Origin: Pirellulaceae bacterium
Lineage (GTDB): Bacteria; Planctomycetota; Planctomycetia; Pirellulales; Pirellulaceae
Assembly (NCBI GenBank): GCA_024102795.1
Contig: JAGFJK010000154.1
Location: 1 to 50,050, forward strand
DNA length: 50,050 bases
Reading direction: 5' to 3'
Position numbers and translations under genes: made by a program. Below the pieces are notes generated by a model. It was not told the DNA's origin. It saw nothing but the letters and a program-made list of their open reading frames with translations, and did not search any database. Below are positions 17,735-26,830 of this stretch, one piece after another; position 1 is the first letter of the stretch, and each line of letters starts with the position of its first letter.

Positions 17735-17761
17735 AATCCCGCCGGGCAAGCCGGCGGGATT
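17735..17761. terminator. Bidirectional terminator hairpin between convergent genes
   Basis: A perfect 11-bp stem (AATCCCGCCGG with CCGGCGGGATT) and 5-base loop GCAAG, midway between the convergent ceramidase-like and TPR genes. A-rich and T-rich ends on either side suit termination from both directions. Confidence 0.7.
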
Positions 17762-17809
17762 CGCGAGCGCTCGCCCGGATTGGGCTTCACGCTCAAGGCC
17801 GAGACGCCC

Positions 17810-18931
17810 TTACCGCTCGGTGCGCCAGGCCACGGGTTCCGGCGGCAGCAGCACTCGCAGCCGCGGACCTGCCGTCCCGCCGGCAACCTCCGCCCCGGCC
17901 GGCTCGGTAACCATCGGCAAACCCAACCGGGCGTGAGCGATGTCCGCCCGGGCGCTGGCGGCGGGGAGTCGCCGCAGGTCAGGTTGCTGGAAGCCGGCCA
18001 GTTGCATTGAGCGGGGGTCGGCGATCGCCGGTGCATCCCAGCGGGCAAGCATAGCGCGAGCCGGCGCGAGCTGCGGGTCGTGGTGTAACGCCGCGGCGAA
18101 CTCGCGCCGAGCTGCTTCGGACTGTCCGACTTCGCTGAGCAGGCATCCCAGGTTGTAGCGGGCGATCGGCTCGGCGTGCACCTGGCGCAGATGGAGCAGA
18201 GCGGAGTCGGGCTGGTTCGCTTGCACCAGGACGGCCGCCAGATTGTTGCGGTAGCGGGCGTTCTCCGGAGCTAGTTCCACGGCCTTCCGCAGGGCCTCCA
18301 GCGCTGGCTCGGTCTGTCCTTGCCTGGCATGGCTGATCCCCAGATCGTTGTAGGCGCTGCCATGTTGCGGATCCACCGCGACCGCTCGCCGGTACATTTT
18401 TTGCGCGTCCCCGGCCTGGCCCAGGCGGTCCAGCAAACGGCCGCAGCCGACCAGCGCGTCGACGTTTTCCGGGTCGGCCCGCAGCGCCAGCTCATACTGC
18501 TTGCGGGCGGCCGCCGGCTGGTCGCCGTGTTCCAGGTAGCGAGCCAACTGCAGGTGGAATTCGGGGCCCAGGTTGGCCGGTTCGGTCGACAAGCTCACCG
18601 GATCGTCGGCCGGGATCACTCGCGGCTTGATCGTCAGCGCCTCGGCCATGCTGCTGGTCGCCCCTTGCAGCGCCGAACTCCAGGACGACGAGGACTGCGA
18701 GCTGCCGAACGGTTGATTCGAAACCTGCAAGGGCGCCTTCGACAGGCTGCCGTTGGGCGAGACGGAGGCCGAGGCGGTCGCCGTCTCGCCGCGGGGTTGC
18801 CAGGGGCTGGCGCAGCCGGACAGCAGCATCATGCAGGCGCAGCAGGCCAGCAGGAACCAGCCTCCTCGGCCGGCCAGCATTGCCAGGCTGGTGCCGGCGG
18901 TCCACTCGCTCAACGACCTGCTCCCGGTCAT
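17810..18931 (-). CDS. TPR-repeat lipoprotein, TadD-like
   Basis: 373 residues. The N-terminus has a hydrophobic stretch ending in the lipobox LLSG-Cys40, so the mature protein should be lipid-anchored; the n-region is long and a start at Met18 is possible. A Ser-rich linker follows, then about four to five tetratricopeptide repeats (~120-290), e.g. ARKQYELALRADPENVDAL and AYNDLGISHARQGQTEPAL. The tail is Pro/Arg-rich. In Tad systems a TPR lipoprotein (TadD) assists assembly of the outer-membrane secretin, and the position at the end of this Tad locus fits that role. Confidence 0.8.
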   Translation of the reverse strand: MTGSRSLSEWTAGTSLAMLAGRGGWFLLACCACMMLLSGCASPWQPRGETATASASVSPNGSLSKAPLQVSNQPFGSSQSSSSWSSALQGATSSMAEALTIKPRVIPADDPVSLSTEPANLGPEFHLQLARYLEHGDQPAAARKQYELALRADPENVDALVGCGRLLDRLGQAGDAQKMYRRAVAVDPQHGSAYNDLGISHARQGQTEPALEALRKAVELAPENARYRNNLAAVLVQANQPDSALLHLRQVHAEPIARYNLGCLLSEVGQSEAARREFAAALHHDPQLAPARAMLARWDAPAIADPRSMQLAGFQQPDLRRLPAASARADIAHARLGLPMVTEPAGAEVAGGTAGPRLRVLLPPEPVAWRTER

Positions 18932-18959
18932 GTTCGTCGCCTTTCGCTCCGCTTGTCGT

Positions 18960-18976
18960 CTTTCGCTCCGCGAAAG
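18960..18976. repeat. Short interspersed palindrome CTTTCGC-TCC-GCGAAAG
   Basis: A 7-bp perfect stem with a 3-base loop between two genes of the Tad locus, preceded by a second half-copy (CTTTCGCTCCGC at 18941-18952). Such elements are frequent in planctomycete intergenic DNA (general knowledge). Confidence 0.55.
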
Positions 18977-19040
18977 CTGCGCGCCCGGTTCGTGTCGGGG
19001 GAACGCAGACCGCGGGCCGCACTCACTCGTGCACGTCCCT

Positions 19041-19592
19041 TTACGGGCCGAACTGGCTGGCGTCGCCGCTCATCTGCGGCAGCGTGGGCACGGGCATTGA
19101 CGAGCGGAACTGGCGGTCGATCTGGTCCACGTAATCGCCCGAAACGCCCAGCGGTTCGCGATCGGTCAGCATGATCGGCGGCAGGGGGCCTTGACCCACC
19201 ATCCCTTCGACCGCTTCCCGCACCGACTCCACGCGCGCCTGGGTCGCCTCGGCCGTATCCGCCTGCAGGACCCAGATGCTGCGACGATGCACGGGGGCCT
19301 GGGTCAGGATCCAGCGGACCTTGCGCCAGCCGGCGTGATTCAGGGCATGGGTTTCCAGTTCGAACAGGTCGTGGCTCAGCGTGTTGTTCAACCGCCAGCC
19401 GTTGTTGACCATGATGCAGAACGGCGCGCGTTGCACTTCGCGATCGGCGTGGCGGAACGGATCGGGCCAGGCCACGTTGCGGTGATAGTCCTGGTGGAAT
19501 TGATTCCAGAAATCATGCCAGCCGGCGGAGGCCGAGCGACCGATGGCGGTGAAGGCCAGAGTCGTACACAACAGGCAGATGACTCGTCGCAT
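19041..19592 (-). CDS. Exported protein of unknown function in the Tad locus
   Basis: 183 residues from the ATG at 19592, chosen because it begins a clear signal peptide (MRRVICLLCTTLAF, cleavage near SASAG); the open frame upstream adds only a charged stretch. The mature protein is Trp/His-rich at its start (GWHDFWNQFHQDYHRN) and then has HADREVQRAPFCIMVNNGWRL, followed by an alpha/beta-looking part with WILTQAPVHRRSIWVLQ. No catalytic motif is recognised. It sits between tadC and the TadD-like gene, so a periplasmic part in pilus assembly or regulation is possible. Confidence 0.7.
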   Translation of the reverse strand: MRRVICLLCTTLAFTAIGRSASAGWHDFWNQFHQDYHRNVAWPDPFRHADREVQRAPFCIMVNNGWRLNNTLSHDLFELETHALNHAGWRKVRWILTQAPVHRRSIWVLQADTAEATQARVESVREAVEGMVGQGPLPPIMLTDREPLGVSGDYVDQIDRQFRSSMPVPTLPQMSGDASQFGP

Positions 19593-19793
19593 GGGGTCCC
19601 TCCCGCGAGGTTGGCGTGCAGGATCGCTCAACGGAATGTCGGCCCCCGAAGCGGGGCGCGTCCTCAATCCTCACATCGACCAGACGCGGCGGACAACTCC
19701 CGTCCGAACCCGGCGCCCATTACAACCGGCGCAGGTCGCACGAGCCGAGTGGGGCGGGCTGGCACTCGCATCCGCTCCGCGGCGACGGGCGGC

Positions 19794-20789
19794 CTAGCCG
19801 CCGTTCATCACGGGCAGCATTTCGCGGACCACGTTGATCGCGGCCGGTCCCACCAGCACTACGAAGATGCCGGGGAAGATGAACATCACCAGCGGAAAGA
19901 TCAGCTTGACGGCCGTTTTGGCCGCTTTCTCCTCGGCGATCTGCCGGCGGCGGGTCCGCATTGAATCGCTCTGCACGCGCAAGGCCTGCGCGATGCTCGA
20001 ACCGAACCGATCGGCCTGCACCAGGATCGAGGCCAGCGTGCGGAGGTCCTCCACGCCGCTGCGCAACCCCAGTTCCTTGAGCACGTGCTGGCGGCTGCGG
20101 CCCATCTGCATCTGCAGGTTGCAGAGTCCGAACTCCTCGGCGATCGTCCGGTGGGCCTTCTTCATTTCCTCGGCCACCTTCCGCATGGCCTGGTCCAGTC
20201 CCAGGCCGGCTTCGACGCACACGACCATCAGGTCCAGGGCGTCGGGCAGGCCGAGAAAGATCTGCTGTTTGCGGTGGCGGCTGAGCAGCCAGACGATCGC
20301 GTCGGGCAGATAGAACAGGCAGCCGGCCACGACCAGGCTGCGGAGAATGGCGTTGCGATTCTCCAGCAGGCTGGTTTGAGTGACTTCGGTCATCACCCAG
20401 AGGAACCCGCCGCTGAACACCAGGCCCAGGACCAGCCCGACGATCTTGAAGCCCAGAAAGATCGTCGGTGCCGCCTCGCCCCGAAATCCGGCCTGCGAGA
20501 GGCGGAGTTTGAGCTGCCCGGCCTCGCTCTCGGTCTTGGGCTGGATCGGTTTGGCCAGGGCGGGAGAAGCCCGCTCGAGCACCCGCGTGACCGTGTCGGC
20601 CGCCCGCGAACCGGGTCGTTCGTCGCGCGGCGCGCGGCGGCGCGGATCGCGGTATTCGTCCAGCCGCTGTTCGGCCCGACTCTTGCGGCCCGAAAACCAT
20701 TCCAGCAGCAACCAGGCCACCACCGCGCACGCGCCGAAGATGGCAAACGGCAGCAGCGAGACGAAATCGATACCTTGCGCCAGGATCAT
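19794..20789 (-). CDS. tadC: Tad pilus inner-membrane platform protein TadC
   Basis: 331 residues. An N-terminal membrane segment, a charged linker, two membrane segments (~112-170), then the type II secretion F domain with LPDALDLMVVCVEAGLGLDQAM and a final membrane helix (KLIFPLVMFIFPGIFVVLVG). T2SSF proteins form the polytopic platform on which the ATPase acts. It follows tadB by 24 bp with a GAGGA ribosome site. The C-version is told from TadB by the LPDALDL block and its second position in the operon. Confidence 0.9.
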   Translation of the reverse strand: MILAQGIDFVSLLPFAIFGACAVVAWLLLEWFSGRKSRAEQRLDEYRDPRRRAPRDERPGSRAADTVTRVLERASPALAKPIQPKTESEAGQLKLRLSQAGFRGEAAPTIFLGFKIVGLVLGLVFSGGFLWVMTEVTQTSLLENRNAILRSLVVAGCLFYLPDAIVWLLSRHRKQQIFLGLPDALDLMVVCVEAGLGLDQAMRKVAEEMKKAHRTIAEEFGLCNLQMQMGRSRQHVLKELGLRSGVEDLRTLASILVQADRFGSSIAQALRVQSDSMRTRRRQIAEEKAAKTAVKLIFPLVMFIFPGIFVVLVGPAAINVVREMLPVMNGG

Positions 20790-20813
20790 GGGAGTCCTCG
20801 TGCGGCCAGCGGC

Positions 20814-21794
20814 CTAGACTTTGATGTTGACGATTTTGCGGATCACCAGGGCACCGACCAATTGCATGACGATCGCCAGGGCCAGCATGCGATGTCCCAG
20901 GGGATCGGTGAACAGGGTCATGACGTAACCGGGATTCAAGCGGAGCATGGCCAGGAACAGCAGGGGCGGCAGGGCCAGCAGCACCAGGCCCGACAAACGT
21001 CCCTCGCCGGTCAAGGCCTGGATCTGCCCCCAGATCTTGAACCGCTCGCGGATCAACCGGCCGATCTTGTCCAGGATTTCGGCCAGGTCGCCGCCGGTCT
21101 GCCGCTGCAGGATCACGGCCGTGGCGAAGAACCGCAGGTCCAGGTTGGGCACGCGGCGCGTCATGTCTTCCAGGGCCTGGTCCAGCGGAATGCCGAAGTT
21201 CTGTTCCTCGTAGCAGCGGTTGAACTCCTTCGAGATCGGTTCGGCCATTTCCTGCGCCACCAGGTGAAATCCGGCCGCCAGGCTGTGGCCGGCCCGCAGG
21301 GCGCGAGCGACCAGTTCCAGGGCGTCGGGCAACTGCCGGGCAAACGCCTTGAGGCGCCGCTGGCGCTTCAAGTACATCCAGAGCGTGGGCAGGGACGCCG
21401 CCAGCACGAAGGCCACCGGAGCCGCCAGGATCCAGACCAGGTCGCCGAGCAGACCGAGCATGCAGAGGGCCGCGCCGGCACAACCCAGGGCCAGCGAGAT
21501 CAGGACGAAGCGGCTGGGGGCGAGCGCCGAGCCGGCTTGTTCCAGGAAGGTGCTCAGGTTGGTAAAGCTGGGCACGTACTGTTCGAGGAAGCCGAGCGTG
21601 TCGTTGAGCGTCCCGGCCCAGAGCGACGGCGTGTTGCCGGGCGAAGTGCGCACCGCTGCGCCGCCGGCGCCGGTCAGCAGCTCCAGGCGATCCTCGGCCA
21701 GGCTGGAGCGGCTGCCGCGCAGCAGCAGGGCGACGCCTCCCACCAGCGCCGTGACACCCACGAACACCGCCGCCACGATCAGTGTGCTTCCCAT
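20814..21794 (-). CDS. tadB: Tad pilus inner-membrane platform protein TadB
   Basis: 326 residues. One N-terminal membrane helix, a linker, a helix pair (~110-150), the T2SSF domain with LPDALELVARALRAGHSLAAGF, RFFATAVILQRQTGGDLAEIL, and C-terminal membrane helices. It partners TadC in the membrane platform that anchors the CpaF ATPase. The gene follows cpaF after 48 bp. Confidence 0.9.
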   Translation of the reverse strand: MGSTLIVAAVFVGVTALVGGVALLLRGSRSSLAEDRLELLTGAGGAAVRTSPGNTPSLWAGTLNDTLGFLEQYVPSFTNLSTFLEQAGSALAPSRFVLISLALGCAGAALCMLGLLGDLVWILAAPVAFVLAASLPTLWMYLKRQRRLKAFARQLPDALELVARALRAGHSLAAGFHLVAQEMAEPISKEFNRCYEEQNFGIPLDQALEDMTRRVPNLDLRFFATAVILQRQTGGDLAEILDKIGRLIRERFKIWGQIQALTGEGRLSGLVLLALPPLLFLAMLRLNPGYVMTLFTDPLGHRMLALAIVMQLVGALVIRKIVNIKV

Positions 21795-21842
21795 CGAGTT
21801 GGCTCCCGCCGGCCGGCGCTGGCGCGCCGGCGCGTGTTGACG

Positions 21843-23165
21843 TTAATCCCGCATCATGACCCGTTGCCGGAACGCGCTGGCCGGCAGCCGGACTCCGGCC
21901 GACTGCAATTGTTCCATGAACGCCGGCCGGATTCCGGTGGCTTCGAACCGCCCCCGCGCCCGGCCCGTTTCGTCGATGCCTTCCTGGATGTAGTTGTAGA
22001 TGTCCTGCATCACCACCGTGTCCTGTTCCATCCCCAGGACTTCGGTGATGTGCGTCACGCGCCGCGGACCGCCTTGCAGCCGGTTGACCTGCACGATCAG
22101 GTGCACGGCGCTGGCGATCTGCTGCCGCATCGCCTTGATCGGCATGTCGAAGCCGGCCATCAGGATCATCGTTTCCAGGCGGGCGATGCCGTCGCGGGGC
22201 GAGTTGGCGTGGATGGTGGTCAGCGAGCCGTCGTGGCCCGTGTTCATCGCCTGCAGCATGTCCAGTGCCTCGCTGCCCCGGCATTCGCCGATGATGATCC
22301 GTTCGGGGCGCATGCGGAGTGCGTTGCGGACCAGGTCGGTGGCCGTGATCGCGCCCTTGCCTTCGATGTTGGCCGGCCGCGTCTCCAGCCGCACCACGTG
22401 TTCCTGCTGCAGTTGCAGTTCGGCCGCGTCCTCGATCGTCACGATCCGGTCCGAGTTGGAAATGAAGCTGGACAGCGTGTTCAGCAGCGTCGTCTTGCCC
22501 GAACCGGTGCCGCCGCAAATGATGATGTTCAAGCGGGCCTTGATGGCTCCTTCGAGCAGCATCACCATTTCCGGCGTGAACGCCTTGAAGTTGAGCAGGT
22601 CCTCCAGCTTCAGCGGATTGGCGCCGAACCGCCGGATGGAAACCGCTGGCCCGTCCAGGGCCAGGGGCGGAATGATGGCGTTGACGCGGCTGCCGTCGGC
22701 CAGCCGGGCGTCGACCATCGGGCAGACCTCGTCCACTCGCCGGCCCACCCGCGACACGATGCGGTCGATGATCTGCAGCAGGTGCGCGTTGTCGCGGAAC
22801 TCCACGTTCGTCCGCTCGATCCGCCCCCGCCGCTCGACGTACACGCTCTTGGGGCCGTTGATCAGAATGTCGCTGATCGTCTGGTCCTTGAGCAGCATTT
22901 CCAGCGGGCCGAGTCCGACCGTCTCGTCCAGCACTTCCTCGATCAACCGCTCCCGCTCGGTGCGGTTCAGGAACGTGTCCTCGGTGTCGCAGAGCAACTC
23001 GACGACCAGCCGGATCTCGCGCCGCAGGACATCCCCCTGCAGCTCGCTGATCTTGGACAGCTCCAGCTTGTCGACCAGCTTGTTGTGAATTCGGCGTTTG
23101 AGGTTGTCGAACTCCTCGGCTTTCGCGGCGTCCGCGCCGCGGCCCGCCTGCACCAGCGTTTTCAT
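21843..23165 (-). CDS. cpaF: Tad pilus assembly/secretion ATPase CpaF (TadA)
   Basis: 440 residues from the ATG at 23165 (MKTLVQ); a longer start at 23216 adds a Pro-rich stretch untypical of the family. Hexameric VirB11/PulE-type ATPase: Walker A GGTGSGKT at 218-225, the Asp-box region, Walker [15 protein letters not shown] and the His-box [14 protein letters not shown]. It powers pilin polymerisation at the cytoplasmic face. Its promoter-proximal side is a 273-bp gap full of repeats that separates it from cpaE. Confidence 0.93.
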   Translation of the reverse strand: MKTLVQAGRGADAAKAEEFDNLKRRIHNKLVDKLELSKISELQGDVLRREIRLVVELLCDTEDTFLNRTERERLIEEVLDETVGLGPLEMLLKDQTISDILINGPKSVYVERRGRIERTNVEFRDNAHLLQIIDRIVSRVGRRVDEVCPMVDARLADGSRVNAIIPPLALDGPAVSIRRFGANPLKLEDLLNFKAFTPEMVMLLEGAIKARLNIIICGGTGSGKTTLLNTLSSFISNSDRIVTIEDAAELQLQQEHVVRLETRPANIEGKGAITATDLVRNALRMRPERIIIGECRGSEALDMLQAMNTGHDGSLTTIHANSPRDGIARLETMILMAGFDMPIKAMRQQIASAVHLIVQVNRLQGGPRRVTHITEVLGMEQDTVVMQDIYNYIQEGIDETGRARGRFEATGIRPAFMEQLQSAGVRLPASAFRQRVMMRD

Positions 23166-23278
23166 CACGCGGCCTCCCGGTGTCGGATCCAGAGCGGCGC
23201 GGACCTGTGGCGGCAACCGCGCCCGTACACGGGAAACCTAGCTTAAATATTCGAGGCCGGCGGCCGGAATTCTGATAT

Positions 23279-23309
23279 GGCGAGCGGGGGGCGTCAGCCC
23301 CCTGTTTCT
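23279..23309 (-). repeat. GGGGGC-GTCA-GCCCCC-TGTTTCT palindromic repeat
   Basis: Same family as the copies at 30043-30065 and 36251-36273, which have GCGGGC/GCCCGC stems. Here a base pair in the stem is changed on both sides, so pairing is kept. It is flanked by GGCGAGCG, as in the other copies. Confidence 0.65.
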
Positions 23310-23398
23310 CGGCGCCGACCGCTCACTTGCGAACGGCGACGCGCCTTGGGACAGGCCAAACGCCCGTCACCACCAGGGCCGTGGCACGATAATTCCGA

Positions 23399-23436
23399 TT
23401 GCAAATTGCAAACTGCAAATTGCAAACTGACCACTG
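23399..23436. repeat. TTGCAAA heptamer repeats
   Basis: Four TTGCAAA/CTGCAAA units followed by ACTGACCACTG, directly downstream of the cpaE stop inside the Tad operon. Same family as 9506-9590 and 42596-42679. Confidence 0.7.
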
Positions 23437-23438
23437 TC

Positions 23439-24665
23439 TTAACCGCCGCCCGGCACCTTCGCCTTGCCGGGCCAGAAACTCAGCCAGCGTCCCGCCAGAC
23501 TCGCGGCCGTGACCTCCGATTCCGCCGGCGCCTGGCCGCTCAAGGCTTCGGCCAGGCTCACCAACGATTGCGTCACGCTGGCCTTGGGGGCCTGTTCGGT
23601 CAGCGGCACGCCGTTGTTGCGGACTTCGATCATCGCCCGGTAGTCGTTGGGGATCTGCCAGAAAATCTCGCGGCCGATCGTCTCCTGCGCCTTCCGCAGA
23701 CTGATCGCGTTGCTGCCCAACCCGACCCGGTTCACCACGACCTTGATTTTTTCCTGAAGCTGCTCGTCCAATTCCTCCAGCGACGCCAGCAACCGGACCA
23801 CGTTCCGCAGGCAAGGCAGGTCAAGCTGCGTGACCAGCAGGACCTGGTCGGCCACCTTGAGGGCCTGCAAGTCCAGCGGGCTGTAGCTCTTGGACAGGTC
23901 GATCAGCAGGTGCGAGAAGGTGGCTTTCAGCAGCCCCAGCACGCGCTGCAGATCCTCCGGCGCGACTTGCTGGGCTTCCTGCAGGTGAATCGGGCGCGGC
24001 AGCAGGTATAGTCCGGACGCGTGCCGGGTAAGCGCTCGGCGAAGCAGCGAGAAGTCCAGCCGCGAGGCGTTCTGAGCGACGTCGATCAGCGTGTGTTCGG
24101 GAATCGTGTCCAGGAAGACATCCGCGTCGCCCAAGGCCAGGTCCAGATCGACCAGGACCACGGAGTTCTCGGCCCGTGCCGCCAGCACGCAGCCCAGATT
24201 CACCGCCAGGCTGGTGGCGCCGACGCCGCCCGTGGCTCCGGCCACGGCGATGACGTTCGAACGGCGAGCTCGGCCGGAACTTCCCGGCTCGCTCTGCCCG
24301 CTGATCCGCTCCAACGCCGCCATCAGCTCCTCGACGCCGACCGGCAACGTAAGAAACTCCCGCACGCCGGCCCGCATCGCCTGCAAGATCAACTGGCCGT
24401 CGGTCGACCTGCTCACCACCAGGATCGCGCACTGAGGCGACGTCTGCCGCAACTCCTCGATCAACTGCAACGCCTTGCGTGGATTGTGATCCACGCCCAC
24501 CACCCCGATGTCCGGATTGGTCTGGGCCACCACGTCCGAGAAAAACTCGTACCGCGAACATTCCGCCTCCAGCCACAGCCGGTCCATGCCCAGCAGCAGC
24601 TTCTTCAGCGACTCGCGGGCCGCATCGTCGGGATCGACCAGGGCCATTCGCAGGACGTTGTTCAT
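23439..24665 (-). CDS. cpaE: Tad pilus localisation protein CpaE/TadZ (receiver plus MinD/ParA-like domain)
   Basis: 408 residues. An atypical receiver domain (~1-125) with PDIGVVGVDHNP in place of the usual phospho-Asp strand context, then a MinD/ParA-like ATPase domain with a deviant Walker A (GATGGVGATSL) that lacks the canonical lysine, followed by VVLVDLDLALGDADVFL and LLIDLSKSYSPL. CpaE/TadZ proteins mark the polar assembly site of the pilus. It ends in a short hydrophilic tail. The gene is isolated from both neighbours by repeat-filled gaps. Confidence 0.88.
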   Translation of the reverse strand: MNNVLRMALVDPDDAARESLKKLLLGMDRLWLEAECSRYEFFSDVVAQTNPDIGVVGVDHNPRKALQLIEELRQTSPQCAILVVSRSTDGQLILQAMRAGVREFLTLPVGVEELMAALERISGQSEPGSSGRARRSNVIAVAGATGGVGATSLAVNLGCVLAARAENSVVLVDLDLALGDADVFLDTIPEHTLIDVAQNASRLDFSLLRRALTRHASGLYLLPRPIHLQEAQQVAPEDLQRVLGLLKATFSHLLIDLSKSYSPLDLQALKVADQVLLVTQLDLPCLRNVVRLLASLEELDEQLQEKIKVVVNRVGLGSNAISLRKAQETIGREIFWQIPNDYRAMIEVRNNGVPLTEQAPKASVTQSLVSLAEALSGQAPAESEVTAASLAGRWLSFWPGKAKVPGGG

Positions 24666-24978
24666 GGGAGGTGTTTCAGTTGTCAGTGGTCAGGGGTCAG
24701 TTATCAGTGGTCAGTTATCAGTAGAGTGATCCCTTCTGGCTCCCTCCCCGCTTCGAGATCGTGCAGCTTATAAGTTGTTTTGCCGAGGGAATTTGGCGTT
24801 ATAACCGAGGGGTACTTGGACAGCCTCCACTTCGGCGATTCGGCGAGCGCCCCCCCTTAATATCACTCTGGCCCCCTCCCCGGCTTCCGGGGAGGGTTGG
24901 GGAGGGGCCTGTGGGCACTCGCTCCAACCTCTTGCCCCGCACCCGCGACAGTCACTCAACAACCAACAACCAACAACT
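24666..24978. repeat. Repeat-rich gap inside the Tad operon
   Basis: 313 bp between cpaC and cpaE. It holds repeated TCAGTGGTCAGTTATCAG units (24672-24724), a TCCCTCCCCG/CGTGCAGCTTATAAGTT composite (24741-24776) and a perfect hairpin, stem CCCTCCCCGG with loop CTT, at 24874-24896. Both of the latter families recur at 42725-43167. No gene is seen. cpaE may need its own promoter. Confidence 0.75.
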
Positions 24979-26703
24979 CTACCTTACCTGGTCGTAGCCG
25001 GTTGGACCGAACAGGTTGGGGCCGGAGCCAGGGCGTCCGGACTGGGGCGTCGGGGAGGAGTTTTGCGGGTCGTAGGCGTTCACTTCCACCGGGGGCAACC
25101 GGGTCACTCGGCGACTCGAGGCGTCGCTGTCGAACGCTTCCACGCCGGGCGACTCGACCGCCGGACCGGTGGGCGGCAGCCGGTAGGCTTGCGGCGGGGG
25201 CGGGGGCACGGGAAGCTGCTGCTGCTGCTGCTGGGGCGGCACCGGCAGTTCGACCTGTGGCGGACCGACCTCGGCGCCCGGAGGCAGCGGTTCGTAAGCT
25301 CCCGCCGGCGGTCCCGGCTGGGGATAGTTGCGGACGGCGCCGCCGCAACCGGGCCCGCAGTGCGGAACTTCCAGGAAGCCGCGGACGTACAGGTCGTGAT
25401 CGTTCGGTTCCGCCGTCAGCATGCCGGGACCGCAAGGGGGCACTTCGTGCGGGTCCATGGCGTCGACGATTTCCGGCGTCACCAGGATCACCAGTTCCAC
25501 CTCGTTGTTTGACTCCTCGACCCGGCGGAACGCCGCGCCCACCCAGGGCAGGTCGGCCAGCACGGGGATCCCGCGGTTCTCGGCCTCGACGCGCGTCTGG
25601 ATCAAGCCGGCCAGGGCGAGGGTCTGGCCGGCCCGCATTTCGACGGCCGTATCCACCCAGCGGGTGCGCAGGCCGGGAACGTTGACGTTCTGGATCGTGA
25701 CGCTGCGCGACGGATCAATCTCGCTGACCTGCGGCCGGACTTCCAGGCGCAGGTTGCCGTTGCCCAGGACGATCGGCACGAAGTCCACGCGGGTGCCGAA
25801 CTGCCGGTATTCGATCGACACCGTGCCCAGGCTTTGCGGCACAATGATCGGAAACTCGCCGCCCGAGTTGAAGCTGGCCGGCCGCCCGCTGGTGGTCACC
25901 AGGGTTGGTTCCGCCAGCAGCTTGACCATGTTGTGCTGCCGCAGGGCGTCCAGCACCATGCCGAACTGGCTCGAACCGCCGACGATGCCGAAGGCCAGCG
26001 TTTCATTGAAGCCGGTGGTGATCGAGCCGGGCGAGATGGTGTATTTCTGAATCAGGCCGCTGGCGCCGACGACCAGGCCGTCGTTGCCGTTGAACCAGGC
26101 CCAATCCACTCCCAGCCGCCGCAGCTTGGTCCGGGATACCTCCATCACCTTCGTATGCAGCAGCACGGTCTGCACGCCGGCGACCCGCATGTTGTTGATC
26201 ACGTTCGGATAGTAGTCCTCGGCGACGCGGACGATCTGCCCGACCATCGAGGCGCTGGGCACGTAACCGGAGATCACGACGCTGGAAGCCAGCGGCCGCA
26301 CGTTCAGGGCGGCGTCGGGGAATTCGGCCTTGAGCAGGTTGGCCAGCTCGCGGGCGTCTCCCGACACGATCACATCGACCGCGTAGACCCCTTCGTTCTC
26401 GTCCCACAGGTTCAACTGGGTGACGCCCGGCTTGAGCGCCGACAACTGAACCTGGTTGGGCGAGAGGGGCGTGGCTCGCACCACTTCCGGGTTGCTGACC
26501 AGGATCCGCGGCACCTTGTGTTCCAGCGTCAGGATGCGGCTGGTGTTGACGATCATGTCCAGCCGCTGCGACGGTCCGTGGACGCGGTAGTGGACCGGTT
26601 GGCTGTCCACCGACTGCGCGTGGGTGGAACGCGTGGCGGCCAGCGAAGACCACACGGCGCAGAATCCCAACAGGGCCAGAGCCGGCAGGCGTGTCTTGTA
26701 CAT
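24979..26703 (-). CDS. cpaC: Tad pilus outer-membrane secretin CpaC (RcpA)
   Basis: 574 residues from the ATG at 26703 (MYKTRLPALALLGFC), which begins a signal peptide ending near THAQS; the open frame continues upstream only through unrelated sequence. A pilus-assembly N domain (RILTLEHKVPRILVSNPEV) and a BON-like region precede the secretin domain (~220-420) with VLDALRQHNMVKLLAEPTLVTTSG and the final AGLIQTRVEAENRGIPVLADLPWVG block. The last ~150 residues are Cys/Pro/Gln-rich with a Gln run, far beyond a normal secretin end. It forms the outer-membrane pore for the pilus. Confidence 0.92.
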   Translation of the reverse strand: MYKTRLPALALLGFCAVWSSLAATRSTHAQSVDSQPVHYRVHGPSQRLDMIVNTSRILTLEHKVPRILVSNPEVVRATPLSPNQVQLSALKPGVTQLNLWDENEGVYAVDVIVSGDARELANLLKAEFPDAALNVRPLASSVVISGYVPSASMVGQIVRVAEDYYPNVINNMRVAGVQTVLLHTKVMEVSRTKLRRLGVDWAWFNGNDGLVVGASGLIQKYTISPGSITTGFNETLAFGIVGGSSQFGMVLDALRQHNMVKLLAEPTLVTTSGRPASFNSGGEFPIIVPQSLGTVSIEYRQFGTRVDFVPIVLGNGNLRLEVRPQVSEIDPSRSVTIQNVNVPGLRTRWVDTAVEMRAGQTLALAGLIQTRVEAENRGIPVLADLPWVGAAFRRVEESNNEVELVILVTPEIVDAMDPHEVPPCGPGMLTAEPNDHDLYVRGFLEVPHCGPGCGGAVRNYPQPGPPAGAYEPLPPGAEVGPPQVELPVPPQQQQQQLPVPPPPPQAYRLPPTGPAVESPGVEAFDSDASSRRVTRLPPVEVNAYDPQNSSPTPQSGRPGSGPNLFGPTGYDQVR

Positions 26704-26830
26704 CCGTGTACTTCCTTCAGTTGAATTGGGAAGACGATTTCGCTGGGGTGGCGATCCGCCGGGGAAGTGGTTTTGGGGAGGGGGCAAACGCGGCGAAAAC
26801 GGCTCGTGGCGACCAGTCCCAACTGGCCGC

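Noticed and set aside
20085-23246. Very long open frame on the plus strand (over 1000 codons) opposite tadC-tadB-cpaF
   Set aside because: Antisense to three well-supported genes; composition (Gln/His/Asp/Arg-rich) is typical of high-GC antisense frames.
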